DNA of 64,000 bases from Microcaldota archaeon (GCA_021811435.1 JAJZOR010000002.1:62001-126000), one strand, 5' to 3'. Shown: positions 38,821-47,583, numbered from the stretch's first letter. Notes: generated by a model from the sequence alone, not told the origin. Translations and numbers: made by a program.

Positions 38821-39771
38821 ATGAAAAGGATAAGCGGTTATTCTATGTCAAATAATTGGATGCAGATGCTTAATCAATTCGTTCTGCAATCGGATACCAG
38901 GAGCTTTAAATTATCTGCTTATCCTAAGGAATGGAGCGGGTTGAAATTAAAAATATCTTTCGGACAGGGCCGACCGGCACGGATACCCTGGATAGCGTTC
39001 ATAGCGCCTGAAATGCAAGTTAGCAGGGGCTATTACCCGGTTTATCTTTATTATAAAGAATTAGAGACATTGATACTGGCTTATGGGATAAGCGAAACTG
39101 CGGAATTTGATAAGAGCTGGCCGGCTGAAATATCGACATCGGCGCAGACCATTTCCGCTTACTTTAATAAAGATGTTCCGAGATATGGCGATTCTTTTAT
39201 TTTCAAAGCGTATAAAATAGGTAAAGATAACGGCAATGTACATTATACATACGCTGATACCGGGCAGGAGGCGACTGAGAAGGATTTGGAATCAAACCTA
39301 AACACTATTTTGGAGTACTATAAGCGGATTGTATCATCACCTAATTCTGCGTCTTCGCAGATAGAAAGTCAGGGAAGATTTTATATGGAGAAAACGCTTG
39401 AGAACTTTATTATTGAAAACTGGGAGACAACGGAATTTTGTAAAAATTACGATTTAATAATAGAAGACGGAGATATAGTAAGCCAACAATATCCAACGGA
39501 CATAGGACCTATAGATATTTTAGCGCAAGATAAGAAAAGTAAAAGTTTTGTTGTAATTGAACTCAAAAAGAATCAAACGAGTGATGATACCGTAGGCCAG
39601 ATCGCTCGTTATATGGGATGGATAAAAGAGAAGAAAGGGGATAACAACGTTAAAGGAATAATAATAGCCGGAGCTTATGATCAAAAGCTTGACTACGCGC
39701 TAAAAATGATTCCGAATGTAGAAGTTTTCTTATACGAAGTGAATTTTAAGCTAAGGGAATTTAAAAGGTAA
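38821..39771 (+). CDS. McrB-N (DUF3578)-like domain fused to NucS/DUF91-type nuclease
   Basis: 316 aa. Residues about 20-110 (ISFGQGRPARIPWIAF...GYYPVYLYYKELETLIL) match the McrB N-terminal domain pattern (GqG..a.iPWIa / GyYvVyLf), a DNA-reading module in some modification-dependent enzymes. Residues about 190-316 resemble the NucS/DUF91 nuclease domain: PTDIGPIDILAQDKKS, FVVIELKKNQTSDDTVGQI, RYMGWIKEKKG. The D...E-x-K catalytic set is present. A likely restriction nuclease; the target modification is unknown. AT-rich, promoter TATTTAAAG. Confidence 0.75.
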   Translation: MKRISGYSMSNNWMQMLNQFVLQSDTRSFKLSAYPKEWSGLKLKISFGQGRPARIPWIAFIAPEMQVSRGYYPVYLYYKELETLILAYGISETAEFDKSWPAEISTSAQTISAYFNKDVPRYGDSFIFKAYKIGKDNGNVHYTYADTGQEATEKDLESNLNTILEYYKRIVSSPNSASSQIESQGRFYMEKTLENFIIENWETTEFCKNYDLIIEDGDIVSQQYPTDIGPIDILAQDKKSKSFVVIELKKNQTSDDTVGQIARYMGWIKEKKGDNNVKGIIIAGAYDQKLDYALKMIPNVEVFLYEVNFKLREFKR

Positions 39772-39867
39772 TATTATTATAGGAAATTGGACGGCTATAA
39801 GTACATTGTTAGGTATAATAAGTAAATCCGAAAGTTAAATAGAGTATAAGAGTTAATAGCGGTAACT

Positions 39868-41238
39868 ATGGACAGCTTTACCAAAAATATGGTAGTGGAT
39901 AGCTCATGGTCTTTTAGTGATTTGACCAAGAAAGAAACTAGCTATGCGAGCCATGGATACCATAAATATCCCGCTAAATTTATACCACAACTTGTAAAGC
40001 GCCTTATCCTCGAATATTCGAGAGAAGGCGACCTTGTCCTTGATCCATTCGGTGGCTGCGGTACTACCTTGGTTGAGGCCAAACTCAATAATAGGAACAG
40101 TATAAGCATAGATGTTAATGATGCTGCTATTTTGATAGCGTCTGCCAAGGCAGAGGCGATAGACCCTGCGATTTTAGAGACTAATAATAAATTGATTTTA
40201 GAACGGATAGCTAAAAGTAATGACCATAAAGATTATTACGCAAATGCAAATAGTAGATTAAAATATTGGTTCAAAAGAAAACAGTTTAATAAATTGTTTA
40301 AAATTTACAATGAAATCCAGAGGGAATCCGATAAAAATATAAAGACATTTTATAACTGTTGCTTCTCAGATATCCTAAAAAACTGTTCTAAGTGGTATTC
40401 AAAAAGTATAAAGCCTCAGCGTGATTCTAGCAAAAAAGACGTGGAGCCGGCGCACGCATTTATTGAGCATTTGAATTACATGACAAAGCAGAACTTGGAA
40501 TATTATAATTTATTAGATAAGTCCATAAACATCGTTGAATCCTCAGTAAAAAAGGCTGATGCTAGGAAGACCATGCTGCCTAAAAATTCTGTCGATTTGA
40601 TAATAACATCACCTCCATACGCTATATCTTATGAATATGCAGATATTCACCAACTTTCTCTTCTTTGGTTTGGCTCAACTAAAAACATAGCCGGAATTAG
40701 AAAAGATTACATTGGTACTGCATCAAAAAGAAAAGCCATAAAAAGCGCTCGAATACGCAGTACCAGAGGACTTAATACTATAAAATCTCTTGAAAGGCTT
40801 GATACTGGTCTAGCTAACCAGATAGCTAACTATATTGTAGATCTGGATCTTACTTTTAGAGAGATGCACCGTGTATTAAAGCATGGCAAAAAAATGTGCA
40901 TAATACTCGGAGATACCAGATATTTAGGAATAAAAATACCCAATACCGATATGGCCATTGAATTAATAAATAATGCGGGTTTTAATATAAATAAAGTGAT
41001 AAAGAGGAAAATTTGTTCTAAGATATTCACGCCATATAGAGATTCTACGGGCAAATTCTCAGATGGTGAAAGTGGCAAGAAAAGGAGAATTTATCAATAT
41101 GAATACATAATAATAGCTAAAAAGAAATTGCTTTTAATGGATTGCGGGGTGCGATTCTTTACATATATTTATAATAAATTTCTAATTAGTTTGCAAGAAG
41201 CAGGTAACTTGGCACTTTGGGATAAATATGACAATTGA
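39868..41238 (+). CDS. Site-specific DNA methyltransferase (N6-adenine or N4-cytosine)
   Basis: 456 aa. The AdoMet motif I region LDPFGGCGTTLVEA comes first (near residue 60), after HGYHKYPAKFIPQL; the catalytic motif IV TSPPYA is near residue 252. The long insert between them probably holds target recognition. The SPPY form is common in N4-cytosine enzymes but does not settle the base. It overlaps the GHKL gene by 11 bp, so the two are translationally coupled, as in restriction-modification operons. Confidence 0.88.
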   Translation: MDSFTKNMVVDSSWSFSDLTKKETSYASHGYHKYPAKFIPQLVKRLILEYSREGDLVLDPFGGCGTTLVEAKLNNRNSISIDVNDAAILIASAKAEAIDPAILETNNKLILERIAKSNDHKDYYANANSRLKYWFKRKQFNKLFKIYNEIQRESDKNIKTFYNCCFSDILKNCSKWYSKSIKPQRDSSKKDVEPAHAFIEHLNYMTKQNLEYYNLLDKSINIVESSVKKADARKTMLPKNSVDLIITSPPYAISYEYADIHQLSLLWFGSTKNIAGIRKDYIGTASKRKAIKSARIRSTRGLNTIKSLERLDTGLANQIANYIVDLDLTFREMHRVLKHGKKMCIILGDTRYLGIKIPNTDMAIELINNAGFNINKVIKRKICSKIFTPYRDSTGKFSDGESGKKRRIYQYEYIIIAKKKLLLMDCGVRFFTYIYNKFLISLQEAGNLALWDKYDN

Positions 41239-43729
41239 AGATTCAGGGAAAGAAATAGATAAAATTAATGTTCACTTAAGTTACAGGATTATTGAGTTAT
41301 TCTCAAAGGGATTATATTCTAGCCCAAATAAGGCATTTGAAGAATTAGTTTGCAATGCTTATGACGCCCTTGCAGATAAGGTAGCAATTTATGTACCTAG
41401 CGATACCTCGACGTCTGATGCAACTATGTGGATATGTGATAATGGTGAGAGCCTAGATGAAAATGGTTTAAAAGAACTTTGGAGAATAGGAGAATCGAGC
41501 AGGCGTGAGGGCGATGAATTAAAGAAAGCTAGGATACCGATAGGAAAATTTGGTATAGGTAAACTAGCGACGTATATTTTAGCAAGGAAATTAACACATA
41601 TCTGCAAAAAAGATGGGCGCTATCTTGCAGTAACCATGGATTATGGTAGGATTCCTACAGTAGCTTCAAACAATCCACTTATTTTAAGTGAACGCGAATT
41701 AACGGAGAAAGAAACTATAGATTTACTGTCCCCATTAATAAATAAGTATAAAACGAATTTCTTAAATTTTAATTTGTGGGGTGCGAATGCAGAAAAATCA
41801 TGGACATTCGCTATAATGTCGGATTTAACCACAAAAGCAAGCGAACTAAAACTAGGCAGACTGAGCTGGGTTTTAAGCACATCTTTACCATTAAGTCCTG
41901 CATTTAAGTTATTCTTCAATGGACAGGATTTGGAATCAAGCAAGATAAAAGAAAAAATCAAGAATACATGGATAATCGGCCAAAATGATTTAATTGCTAC
42001 TAAATTTAACGATTACAAGGAGGGAACTTACTTAGGTATGCCGTGTGTAAATTTACCACATCTGGAAAATGTCTACGGGCAAATTGATTTATATGAAGAT
42101 TCATTGCTTAAAGGAAAAGCAAGCGAGCATGGTAGAAGCCACGGAATATTTTTGATGATAAGAGGCAGGTTAATAAATCTTGATGATCCCCTTTTGGGCA
42201 TGTCTCCATTATCACATGGGGTTTTTAATAGAGTTAGGATAGTGATTCATGCAGACGGCTTAGATAGCTATTTATCATCGACTAGAGAGGCGGTTCAAGA
42301 GTCTAACGCACTTATCGATCTGCGACATTATATTCAAAGAAAATTCGAAGAAGTAAAAGAGTATTATTTCAATCAACTCAACAACGAAGCACTAGCAAAA
42401 AGCGCATCGTATAAGGTCTCGCAAACATCTACGGCGATGTCAAGGCAGCCTCTGGTCACCGTTGCTAAAAAATTCTTGAATGAAGAGATAGAGGCACCAT
42501 TCTTAATTGAAATACCGAATAGACTAACTGAGCCTCAGAAAGGAGTTTTGATATCCAGACTTGAAGAGGATGTGACTAGTGAAAAGGGCATAATAAAAGA
42601 CGTAATAATGCAAGCAGTTGATATCGACGCGCCAATTGCTAAATTGGATATGGAAACAGGACAAGTAAAAATCAATATTTTACACCCATTTTTCGTAAAT
42701 TTTATAAGTGAATTTGGGGGTTCGACTTTGCCATTTGAGCTAATAGCTATAACTGAGATACTAACCGAGGCTTTAATGATTGAAAACGAGATACCGCAAG
42801 AAAAAGTAACAGATATAATGTCTTCAAGAGATAAATTTCTTAGGCAGTTAGTATTTAGTGATAGACCGAAGGCGCCGGCAGTTGCACAATTAATAAAAGA
42901 GGCAATTGCAGATCCAACCGGGCTTGAAAAGGCAGTCGCATACGCATTCAATTCCTTAGGATTTGAAACTACACCAATTGGAGGAAAGGGAAAACCTGAT
43001 GGAAAAGCGGTGGCATGTATAGGGCTAACCGGGTCAGGCGGCACAAAAAGGGATTATTCAGTGCTTTACGAAGCAAAAAGCACCTCTAATAGTACAGTTA
43101 GCGCAAAAGATTTGAATATTGCTGGTGTAGTGAGACACAGAACAGATTATGGCGCGGACTATTCTGTTATTGTTGCAATAGATTTTGATGGATCGATGGA
43201 TGATAATTCTGCCGCGTCAAAAGAGGCGAGAGCCCAGAAAGTTTCATTGATTAGAGCGAAGGATTTGATAGCACTGGTACTTTTAGCATCACCAAAAAAG
43301 CTCGGGTTCTTGGAATTTAAGGACTTATTTGCAAATAATTTTACAGTTATAGAAACATCTAAATGGATTAATGATTTAAATAAAAAAACTGTAGATATAG
43401 GCCCTATAAGAGAGGTACTTGAGGTAACATTGAAGTTACAAAAAAGCGATATGGAACCACCAGATTTAAGTGGATTAAGACATAATAGTAGCGTCTTAAA
43501 TAAATATTCAAAAGATGACTTGCGTTCTTTGATTCAAAGCGTTAATAGATTAGTCGGAAACTTAATTTCATTGGATGGCGAGAAGGTCAGCATACAATCT
43601 TCTCCAGACAGAATAATGGATTTATTACAAACTACCGTGACAAGGGAGATACCCCCAGAATATACGGAGTTGTATATAAAGACATTCAGCGATACTATAC
43701 CAAAGAATAAAAAACCCGATGAAAAATAA
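41228..43729 (+). CDS. GHKL (MutL/Hsp90-like) ATPase fused to PD-(D/E)XK nuclease domain
   Basis: 833 aa. Bergerat-fold motifs: EELVCNAYDAL (residues about 38-48), CDNGESLDENGL (about 70) and GKFGIGKLATY (about 105). Near residues 564-640 a restriction-like domain appears: LEKAVAYAFNSLGFET, KPDGKA (Asp about 590), LYEAKST (E-x-K about 615-617), then IAGVVRHRTDYGADYSVIV. A helical C-terminus follows. GHKL ATPases related to MutL/MORC have been predicted in restriction-modification systems. It probably acts as the ATP-dependent restriction partner of the methyltransferase. Confidence 0.82.
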   Translation: MTIEDSGKEIDKINVHLSYRIIELFSKGLYSSPNKAFEELVCNAYDALADKVAIYVPSDTSTSDATMWICDNGESLDENGLKELWRIGESSRREGDELKKARIPIGKFGIGKLATYILARKLTHICKKDGRYLAVTMDYGRIPTVASNNPLILSERELTEKETIDLLSPLINKYKTNFLNFNLWGANAEKSWTFAIMSDLTTKASELKLGRLSWVLSTSLPLSPAFKLFFNGQDLESSKIKEKIKNTWIIGQNDLIATKFNDYKEGTYLGMPCVNLPHLENVYGQIDLYEDSLLKGKASEHGRSHGIFLMIRGRLINLDDPLLGMSPLSHGVFNRVRIVIHADGLDSYLSSTREAVQESNALIDLRHYIQRKFEEVKEYYFNQLNNEALAKSASYKVSQTSTAMSRQPLVTVAKKFLNEEIEAPFLIEIPNRLTEPQKGVLISRLEEDVTSEKGIIKDVIMQAVDIDAPIAKLDMETGQVKINILHPFFVNFISEFGGSTLPFELIAITEILTEALMIENEIPQEKVTDIMSSRDKFLRQLVFSDRPKAPAVAQLIKEAIADPTGLEKAVAYAFNSLGFETTPIGGKGKPDGKAVACIGLTGSGGTKRDYSVLYEAKSTSNSTVSAKDLNIAGVVRHRTDYGADYSVIVAIDFDGSMDDNSAASKEARAQKVSLIRAKDLIALVLLASPKKLGFLEFKDLFANNFTVIETSKWINDLNKKTVDIGPIREVLEVTLKLQKSDMEPPDLSGLRHNSSVLNKYSKDDLRSLIQSVNRLVGNLISLDGEKVSIQSSPDRIMDLLQTTVTREIPPEYTELYIKTFSDTIPKNKKPDEK

Positions 43730-43862
43730 TTTACTTGGCTATTTGATAAGGACTCCTTAAGCTACTGTTCGGAACTAGCCATGTCCGAACGATATGTGCT
43801 TATATGTCCTATAGCGGCGATTTAAGATCATTCATAAATTCTTTTCTATTCCAGATCGAATC

Positions 43863-44099
43863 ATGAAATTGGATAAGTATTACGTAGTAACCGCAGTACA
43901 CCCAAATCTATGTTTTATAGTAGAGCGTAAGATTTTTACTACCAAGAAAGAGGCTCTTTCATACGCTAGAAGCCTGGCAAAAGAAACATTTTATGAGATA
44001 GATGTTACATCCGATAAAGGTAGGATAGGTTCAGCAAACTTATATTGGTTGCCCAGAGCGGGCGTATTGTTTACCGAGCCCGAATTAATTGATCCTTGA
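43863..44099 (+). CDS. Small hypothetical protein of the element
   Basis: 78 aa, starting MKLDKYYVVTAVHPNLCFIV and ending FTEPELIDP. It looks like a compact alpha/beta protein (KKEALSYARSLAKETFYEI helix). No family recognised. It is the first of three short same-strand genes between the GHKL gene and the DpnI-like gene; the next start overlaps or closely follows it. Confidence 0.55.
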   Translation: MKLDKYYVVTAVHPNLCFIVERKIFTTKKEALSYARSLAKETFYEIDVTSDKGRIGSANLYWLPRAGVLFTEPELIDP

Positions 44100-44118
44100 A
44101 TACCGCTTAGGTGTACCT

Positions 44119-44274
44119 ATGGAAGCATTGACAAAAAAAGAAGCCAGAGCAATAGTGAAATATGTTGTAAAGTTGGAGGAGCGCTTAGATAAATTTGGGC
44201 TACAATATCCAACTAAAGGTATGGCTGCAAGCAAAAGCATTGAAAAGCTAATAAAATTTGTGTATAATCCTTAG
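44119..44274 (+). CDS. Small hypothetical protein of the element
   Basis: 51 aa from ATG 44119 (MEALTKKEARAIVKYVVKLE); a start at 44089 overlapping the previous gene is possible. Mostly helical and basic (KYVVKLEERLDKFG, KSIEKLIKFVYNP). Unknown function; it might be a small DNA- or protein-binding factor of the element. Confidence 0.45.
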   Translation: MEALTKKEARAIVKYVVKLEERLDKFGLQYPTKGMAASKSIEKLIKFVYNP

Positions 44275-44304
44275 AACAATTGGGCTACATACGAGGAGGA
44301 TAAA

Positions 44305-44493
44305 ATGGAAATAAGCAAAAAGGAAATAAAGGAGCTACGCAATTACTGCGCTAAAATGGCAAAAGAAGCTGGAAAGAAGTCTGGCAAGTATTTCAACATG
44401 GCGAAGAACGACTTAGTAGAAAACTATTACGAAGGCCAGTCAGAAGCTTACGAAGATGTCAAGAAAAAATTAGAATTGCTTGGAGGCAGCTAA
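44305..44493 (+). CDS. Small hypothetical helical protein of the element
   Basis: 62 aa with a strong SD site GAGGAGGA 7 nt before ATG 44305. Sequence is charged and helical (ELRNYCAKMAKEAGKKSGKYF, then YEGQSEAYEDVKKKLELLGG). No family recognised. The SD quality argues that it is a real gene. Confidence 0.6.
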   Translation: MEISKKEIKELRNYCAKMAKEAGKKSGKYFNMAKNDLVENYYEGQSEAYEDVKKKLELLGGS

Positions 44494-44536
44494 GAGGTAA
44501 GAAACTATATAAGGGTTCTAATCCTAATCTGTCTCT

Positions 44537-45352
44537 ATGGATCTTGATTTATCTCACTATTATAAGCAAGTAATGGCTTCGTACAAGAGCCCATCACAGT
44601 TGGCTAGAAAAGTGACAGAAAAATGGGCCAGTGATAATTTGTATTGTCCGAAATGCGGACGAAGCCTGAATCAATGGTCCACCAATACGCCAGTCTATGA
44701 TTTTTATTGCGGCCATTCGGATGAACGAATTATAATAGTTCCTGAGCATTTGCCAAACAACATCGAAAATTTTCAGTTAAAAAGTCAAAAGCACCAATTT
44801 TCCAATTATGTACTTGGTGGTGCATATAGGCCCATGGTAGCTAGCCTAAATGCAGGCAGGCACCCATCGTTAATGCTCTTGTATTATCATCAACAGAAAT
44901 TTGAGGTAGAAGACGTAACACTAATCCATAGGCTATCGATTACGCTAAGTTGCATAAAGGCGAGGAAACCGTTAAGTTCGCAAGCAAGGCGCAGAGGATG
45001 GCAAGGTTGCGTCATACTCCTAGATCAAATCCCTGCGGCGGGTAGAATCGAAGTCGTAGAAAATGGCAATATTTTAGAAAAAGCTGCCGTCATAAAGAGC
45101 TGGAATGGTGTTACGAAAATACTACAAGGCGACCTTACGCAAAGAGGATGGATAGCAGATATGATGAGGTGCATTGACAGACTACCAGCAAATTTTACCC
45201 TTTCTGATGCATATGAGTTTGAAACAGAATTGGCCAAGCTTCATCCTGAAAACATGCACGTAAGACCAAAAATAAGGCAGCAACTACAAGTACTGCGAGA
45301 TCGTGGTTACATCCGATTTATTAAACCAGGACGATATCAAAAGATAATCTAG
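44537..45352 (+). CDS. DpnI-like methyl-directed restriction endonuclease, altered active site
   Basis: 271 aa with similarity to DpnI along its whole length: QLARKVTEKW, YCPKCGRSLNQW, VYDFYC, LKSQKHQFSNYVLGGAY, RKPLSSQARRRGWQGCVILL, TQRGWIADMMRCID, and the C-terminal winged helix IRQQLQVLRDRGYI. DpnI cuts G-m6A-TC. Here the catalytic set reads D55...Q80-x-K82 where DpnI has D...E-x-K. One zinc-finger Cys (after C58) is gone, and about 15 extra residues (near 62-76) separate the finger from the strand. Activity is therefore uncertain. Last cargo gene before attR. Confidence 0.85.
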   Translation: MDLDLSHYYKQVMASYKSPSQLARKVTEKWASDNLYCPKCGRSLNQWSTNTPVYDFYCGHSDERIIIVPEHLPNNIENFQLKSQKHQFSNYVLGGAYRPMVASLNAGRHPSLMLLYYHQQKFEVEDVTLIHRLSITLSCIKARKPLSSQARRRGWQGCVILLDQIPAAGRIEVVENGNILEKAAVIKSWNGVTKILQGDLTQRGWIADMMRCIDRLPANFTLSDAYEFETELAKLHPENMHVRPKIRQQLQVLRDRGYIRFIKPGRYQKII

Positions 45353-45514
45353 GTGTTCAGGGCCGCATGGTTTCGCACAGTAGTTTTTATAAAACCACAG
45401 TGCGCGGGGACATGCGTTTCTGAACACCGAACGCTTTTATACCGTAGAAGCGTAAGATCATGTGTTCGAAAACCCGGGAATTTTGCTTGTACGCTAAAAT
45501 GCTGAGGTGCTAAG

Positions 45515-45625
45515 ATGGAGCTAGAAATCGACGACAAACCTGGCAGACTTCCAGCCTTGGGCGCTGGATATCCGAGTTCAAATCTCGGACTCCCCACTTT
45601 GGCATGGGGATTGACGTTCACATAA
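45515..45625 (+). CDS. Integrase N-terminal fragment (intN of partitioned SSV-type integrase)
   Basis: ATG 45515 follows the SD site GAGGTG (45503-45508). The frame MELEIDDKPGRLPALGAG runs through the att core, then leaves the element and stops at 45625. In the circular form the same frame continues from the core into 36544, joining the catalytic part at 37434. The codon phase matches exactly in both copies. This fragment is the diagnostic leftover of SSV-type integration into the integrase gene. Confidence 0.85.
   Translation: MELEIDDKPGRLPALGAGYPSSNLGLPTLAWGLTFT
45537..45598 (+). repeat. attR, 62-bp att core (tRNA-Pro 3' part)
   Basis: Identical to 36482-36543. It lacks the tRNA 5' acceptor strand, so it is not a functional tRNA. 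GACGACAAA precedes it here and follows the core at attL, so the att core in the circle is flanked by that direct repeat. Confidence 0.93.
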
Positions 45626-46004
45626 TTGCCTTGAACAGTACCGTATTGATCAGGCTTGTACCGGCAATCTTCGTTTTTGATAGATTTACGTAGGAAAAAT
45701 CGGCGTACGAAAGATTTGCATGGGAAAGGTTAGAATTCAAAAGATTTGCGTTGAAAAGCGTTGCATTTGAGAGGTTGGCATCAGAGAAATTTACGTTTGA
45801 TACGTTCGCCCTGCCCAAACTTAATTTGCTAAGATCCAGCCCGCTGAGGTCCCTTCCGCTTAAATCAACAATACTATTTCTCTTTTGGGCCTCTTTTATA
45901 AGCGCTTCGATATCGCTTCTTGCAAGCTTTCCGTGTTTTATTATCGTGATATACCTGCCTTCGCTTTTGAACCTTAATTGTACCATTCTTAATCTATTAA
46001 TCAT
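45618..46004 (-). CDS. Pentapeptide-repeat protein
   Basis: 128 aa. After about 45 residues come at least eight A(N/D)L-type pentapeptides (GRANVSNVNFSDANLSNATL, then FNANLLNSNLSHANLSYADF), which fold into a right-handed quadrilateral beta-helix. Start 46004; ATG 45986 is an alternative. Just outside attR, AT-rich. Some relatives mimic DNA or bind gyrase, but nothing here shows that role. Confidence 0.82.
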   Translation of the reverse strand: MINRLRMVQLRFKSEGRYITIIKHGKLARSDIEALIKEAQKRNSIVDLSGRDLSGLDLSKLSLGRANVSNVNFSDANLSNATLFNANLLNSNLSHANLSYADFSYVNLSKTKIAGTSLINTVLFKAIM

Positions 46005-46232
46005 ATTACTACCATTATATGTTTGTTTATTCTAATATATAATAGTTTACTTTCATTCACTATATGCTTCCTGCGCATTGATCTGGCTCAAACCTTACTC
46101 CCAAGTCCCTCAGTATGCAGCTAAATGCTGACCTGCCCGTTTCCTATTTGCGGATGCCATTGCTTCCATCAGATGATACGAAAAGCGGATTGGGCAGGTA
46201 GCATTAAGCAGGACGATTCGACATTGAAGCAC
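46005..46232. other. Spacer without recognised features
   Basis: About 230 bp of AT-rich sequence between the pentapeptide gene start and the ubiX stop. I see no gene or structured RNA. Confidence 0.4.
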
Positions 46233-46817
46233 TCAGCGCTTCGCTTTGCCCCATCTAGGGTATATTTCATGCTCTATCGACATGGCATCCAGCGCCTTCC
46301 CTACAACGAAATCCACCATGTCATCCACGTTCTTTGGATGTGAATAGAAGGCCGGGGATGCGGGCAGTATTATGCCTCCAGCCCTTGTCACCCTGAGCGC
46401 GTTCTCTAGCTCTATCATGCCCAGCGGCGTCTCCCTCACCACAAGCACCAGCCTCTTTCTGCTCCTTAGCATGTTGAGCGCTGCCCTGCTCACCAGGTTT
46501 GACGCTATGCCTGCGGCTATCTCGCCGAGCGTCTTTATGCTGCATGGTATTATTATCATACCGTAGACGTTAAAGCTGGAACTTGATATGTCAGCGCCCA
46601 TGGCGCTCTCGTCATAGACGCTCTTCGAGTATTTTCTAACGTTCGCAGCAAAATCTGAATAGCCTTCTGCCGCTGCTGTCTTCTTGGCCCAGTCAGACAC
46701 TATTGTGTGTACATCAAAACCTGATTTGGAGAGCGCTTGAGCTGCCCTTACGCCATACTGCAAGCCGCTTGCTCCAGTTATGCCTATTATGACGCGCCCT
46801 GTCGGCATTGATATCAT
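46233..46817 (-). CDS. ubiX: Flavin prenyltransferase UbiX
   Basis: 194 aa flavodoxin-like fold. It opens with IIGITGASGLQYGVRAAQAL and has SSSSFNVYGMIIIPCSIKTL, RLVLVVRETPLG and ILPASPAFYSHP, all UbiX hallmarks (prenyl-phosphate and FMN binding). It makes prenylated FMN for UbiD decarboxylases; a UbiD gene is at 50645. Start ATG 46817 or 46805. Confidence 0.93.
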   Translation of the reverse strand: MISMPTGRVIIGITGASGLQYGVRAAQALSKSGFDVHTIVSDWAKKTAAAEGYSDFAANVRKYSKSVYDESAMGADISSSSFNVYGMIIIPCSIKTLGEIAAGIASNLVSRAALNMLRSRKRLVLVVRETPLGMIELENALRVTRAGGIILPASPAFYSHPKNVDDMVDFVVGKALDAMSIEHEIYPRWGKAKR

Positions 46818-46925
46818 TTATGTTTAAGCCGGAGGACTTTATATAAGCTGTCATAGCGTCTGGACTATCGGGACGATAGGTTATATACACAGCGAAACAA
46901 GGCGGTCGAGCCAGAAGAATAAGAA

Positions 46926-46948
46926 GGCGCGGGCATTTGCCCACGCCC
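46926..46948 (-). terminator. Hairpin terminator downstream of DUF981 gene
   Basis: GGCGCGGGC and GCCCACGCC form a stem around ATTT with one mismatch. On the minus strand it is followed by a pyrimidine-rich CTTCTTATTCTTCT run, 18 bp after the stop of the gene at 46966. Confidence 0.5.
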
Positions 46949-46965
46949 TTCAGTTTAAAACCGTT

Positions 46966-47583
46966 CTACGGAGGCGAAGCAAGGTGGGCCGGCACCGCGG
47001 ATGCCCCAGTAAAGATGGCCAATAGGCCTGCGCCTATGAAGGCGAGCCAGCATATCACCAGAAGCGCCTGCCATCCGATCCATACGTTCTTCTGATAGCC
47101 GGGCAGCCTGTCCATTACTATCGACGCGGGATAAGAGAACACGCCGGCTATACCGAACAGTATGTACATCCCCGCAAGAGCCAACGGCTCCTTTGTCAAT
47201 TCTAGGTTATAGCCCGATATGCCATACCAGATAACCATGAATCCGAAGAACATAGCGAGCAGACCTATGTATTGCAACTTCATTTCAAGGTGTATCGCGA
47301 ATGCGAATGCTACCAGCAGGATACCGAACGATAGGAGTGGGTCAATGAACAGTATGTTGTACGCCCCTGGCAGGAACCACGTAAGCTGCCCTACAACACC
47401 CATTATTATCATATACGCACCCAGTACCCCGAATGGGACCGCTGCGCCCTTAAGCGCGATGCCTATGTCCTTGGACTTCTTGCGGTACTGCAGGTAGACG
47501 TACGAAAATAGGTACGCTATCAGCAAGGCAGCGAATCCGATGACAAAAAGCTGGTATGCCAAGTTGTCTATAAAGGTTGCCAT
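46966..47583 (-). CDS. DUF981-like integral membrane protein
   Basis: 205 aa with about six hydrophobic segments. The pattern VYLQYRKKSKDIGIALKGAAVPFGVLG and WFLPGAYNILFIDPLLSFG resembles the archaeal DUF981 family. Function unknown. Monocistronic, ending at a terminator-like hairpin; TATA-like TTTAAATAC lies upstream. Confidence 0.75.
   Translation of the reverse strand: MATFIDNLAYQLFVIGFAALLIAYLFSYVYLQYRKKSKDIGIALKGAAVPFGVLGAYMIIMGVVGQLTWFLPGAYNILFIDPLLSFGILLVAFAFAIHLEMKLQYIGLLAMFFGFMVIWYGISGYNLELTKEPLALAGMYILFGIAGVFSYPASIVMDRLPGYQKNVWIGWQALLVICWLAFIGAGLLAIFTGASAVPAHLASPP

Larger units (their letters stand above)
36482..45598 (+). mobile_element. SSV-type integrated element in tRNA-Pro, 9,055 bp
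   Basis: The element is delimited by a perfect 62-bp direct repeat. It carries a partitioned tyrosine integrase (catalytic part at left, start at right), a DUF2683 antitoxin with RelE pseudogene, an iteron-like array, a hairpin cluster, a nuclease/methyltransferase/GHKL cassette, three small genes and a DpnI-like gene. Genes from 38.8 to 45.4 kb are visibly AT-richer than the host. No capsid, terminase or replication protein was recognised, so it could be a plasmid-like element or a virus with unknown proteins. Confidence 0.88.
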
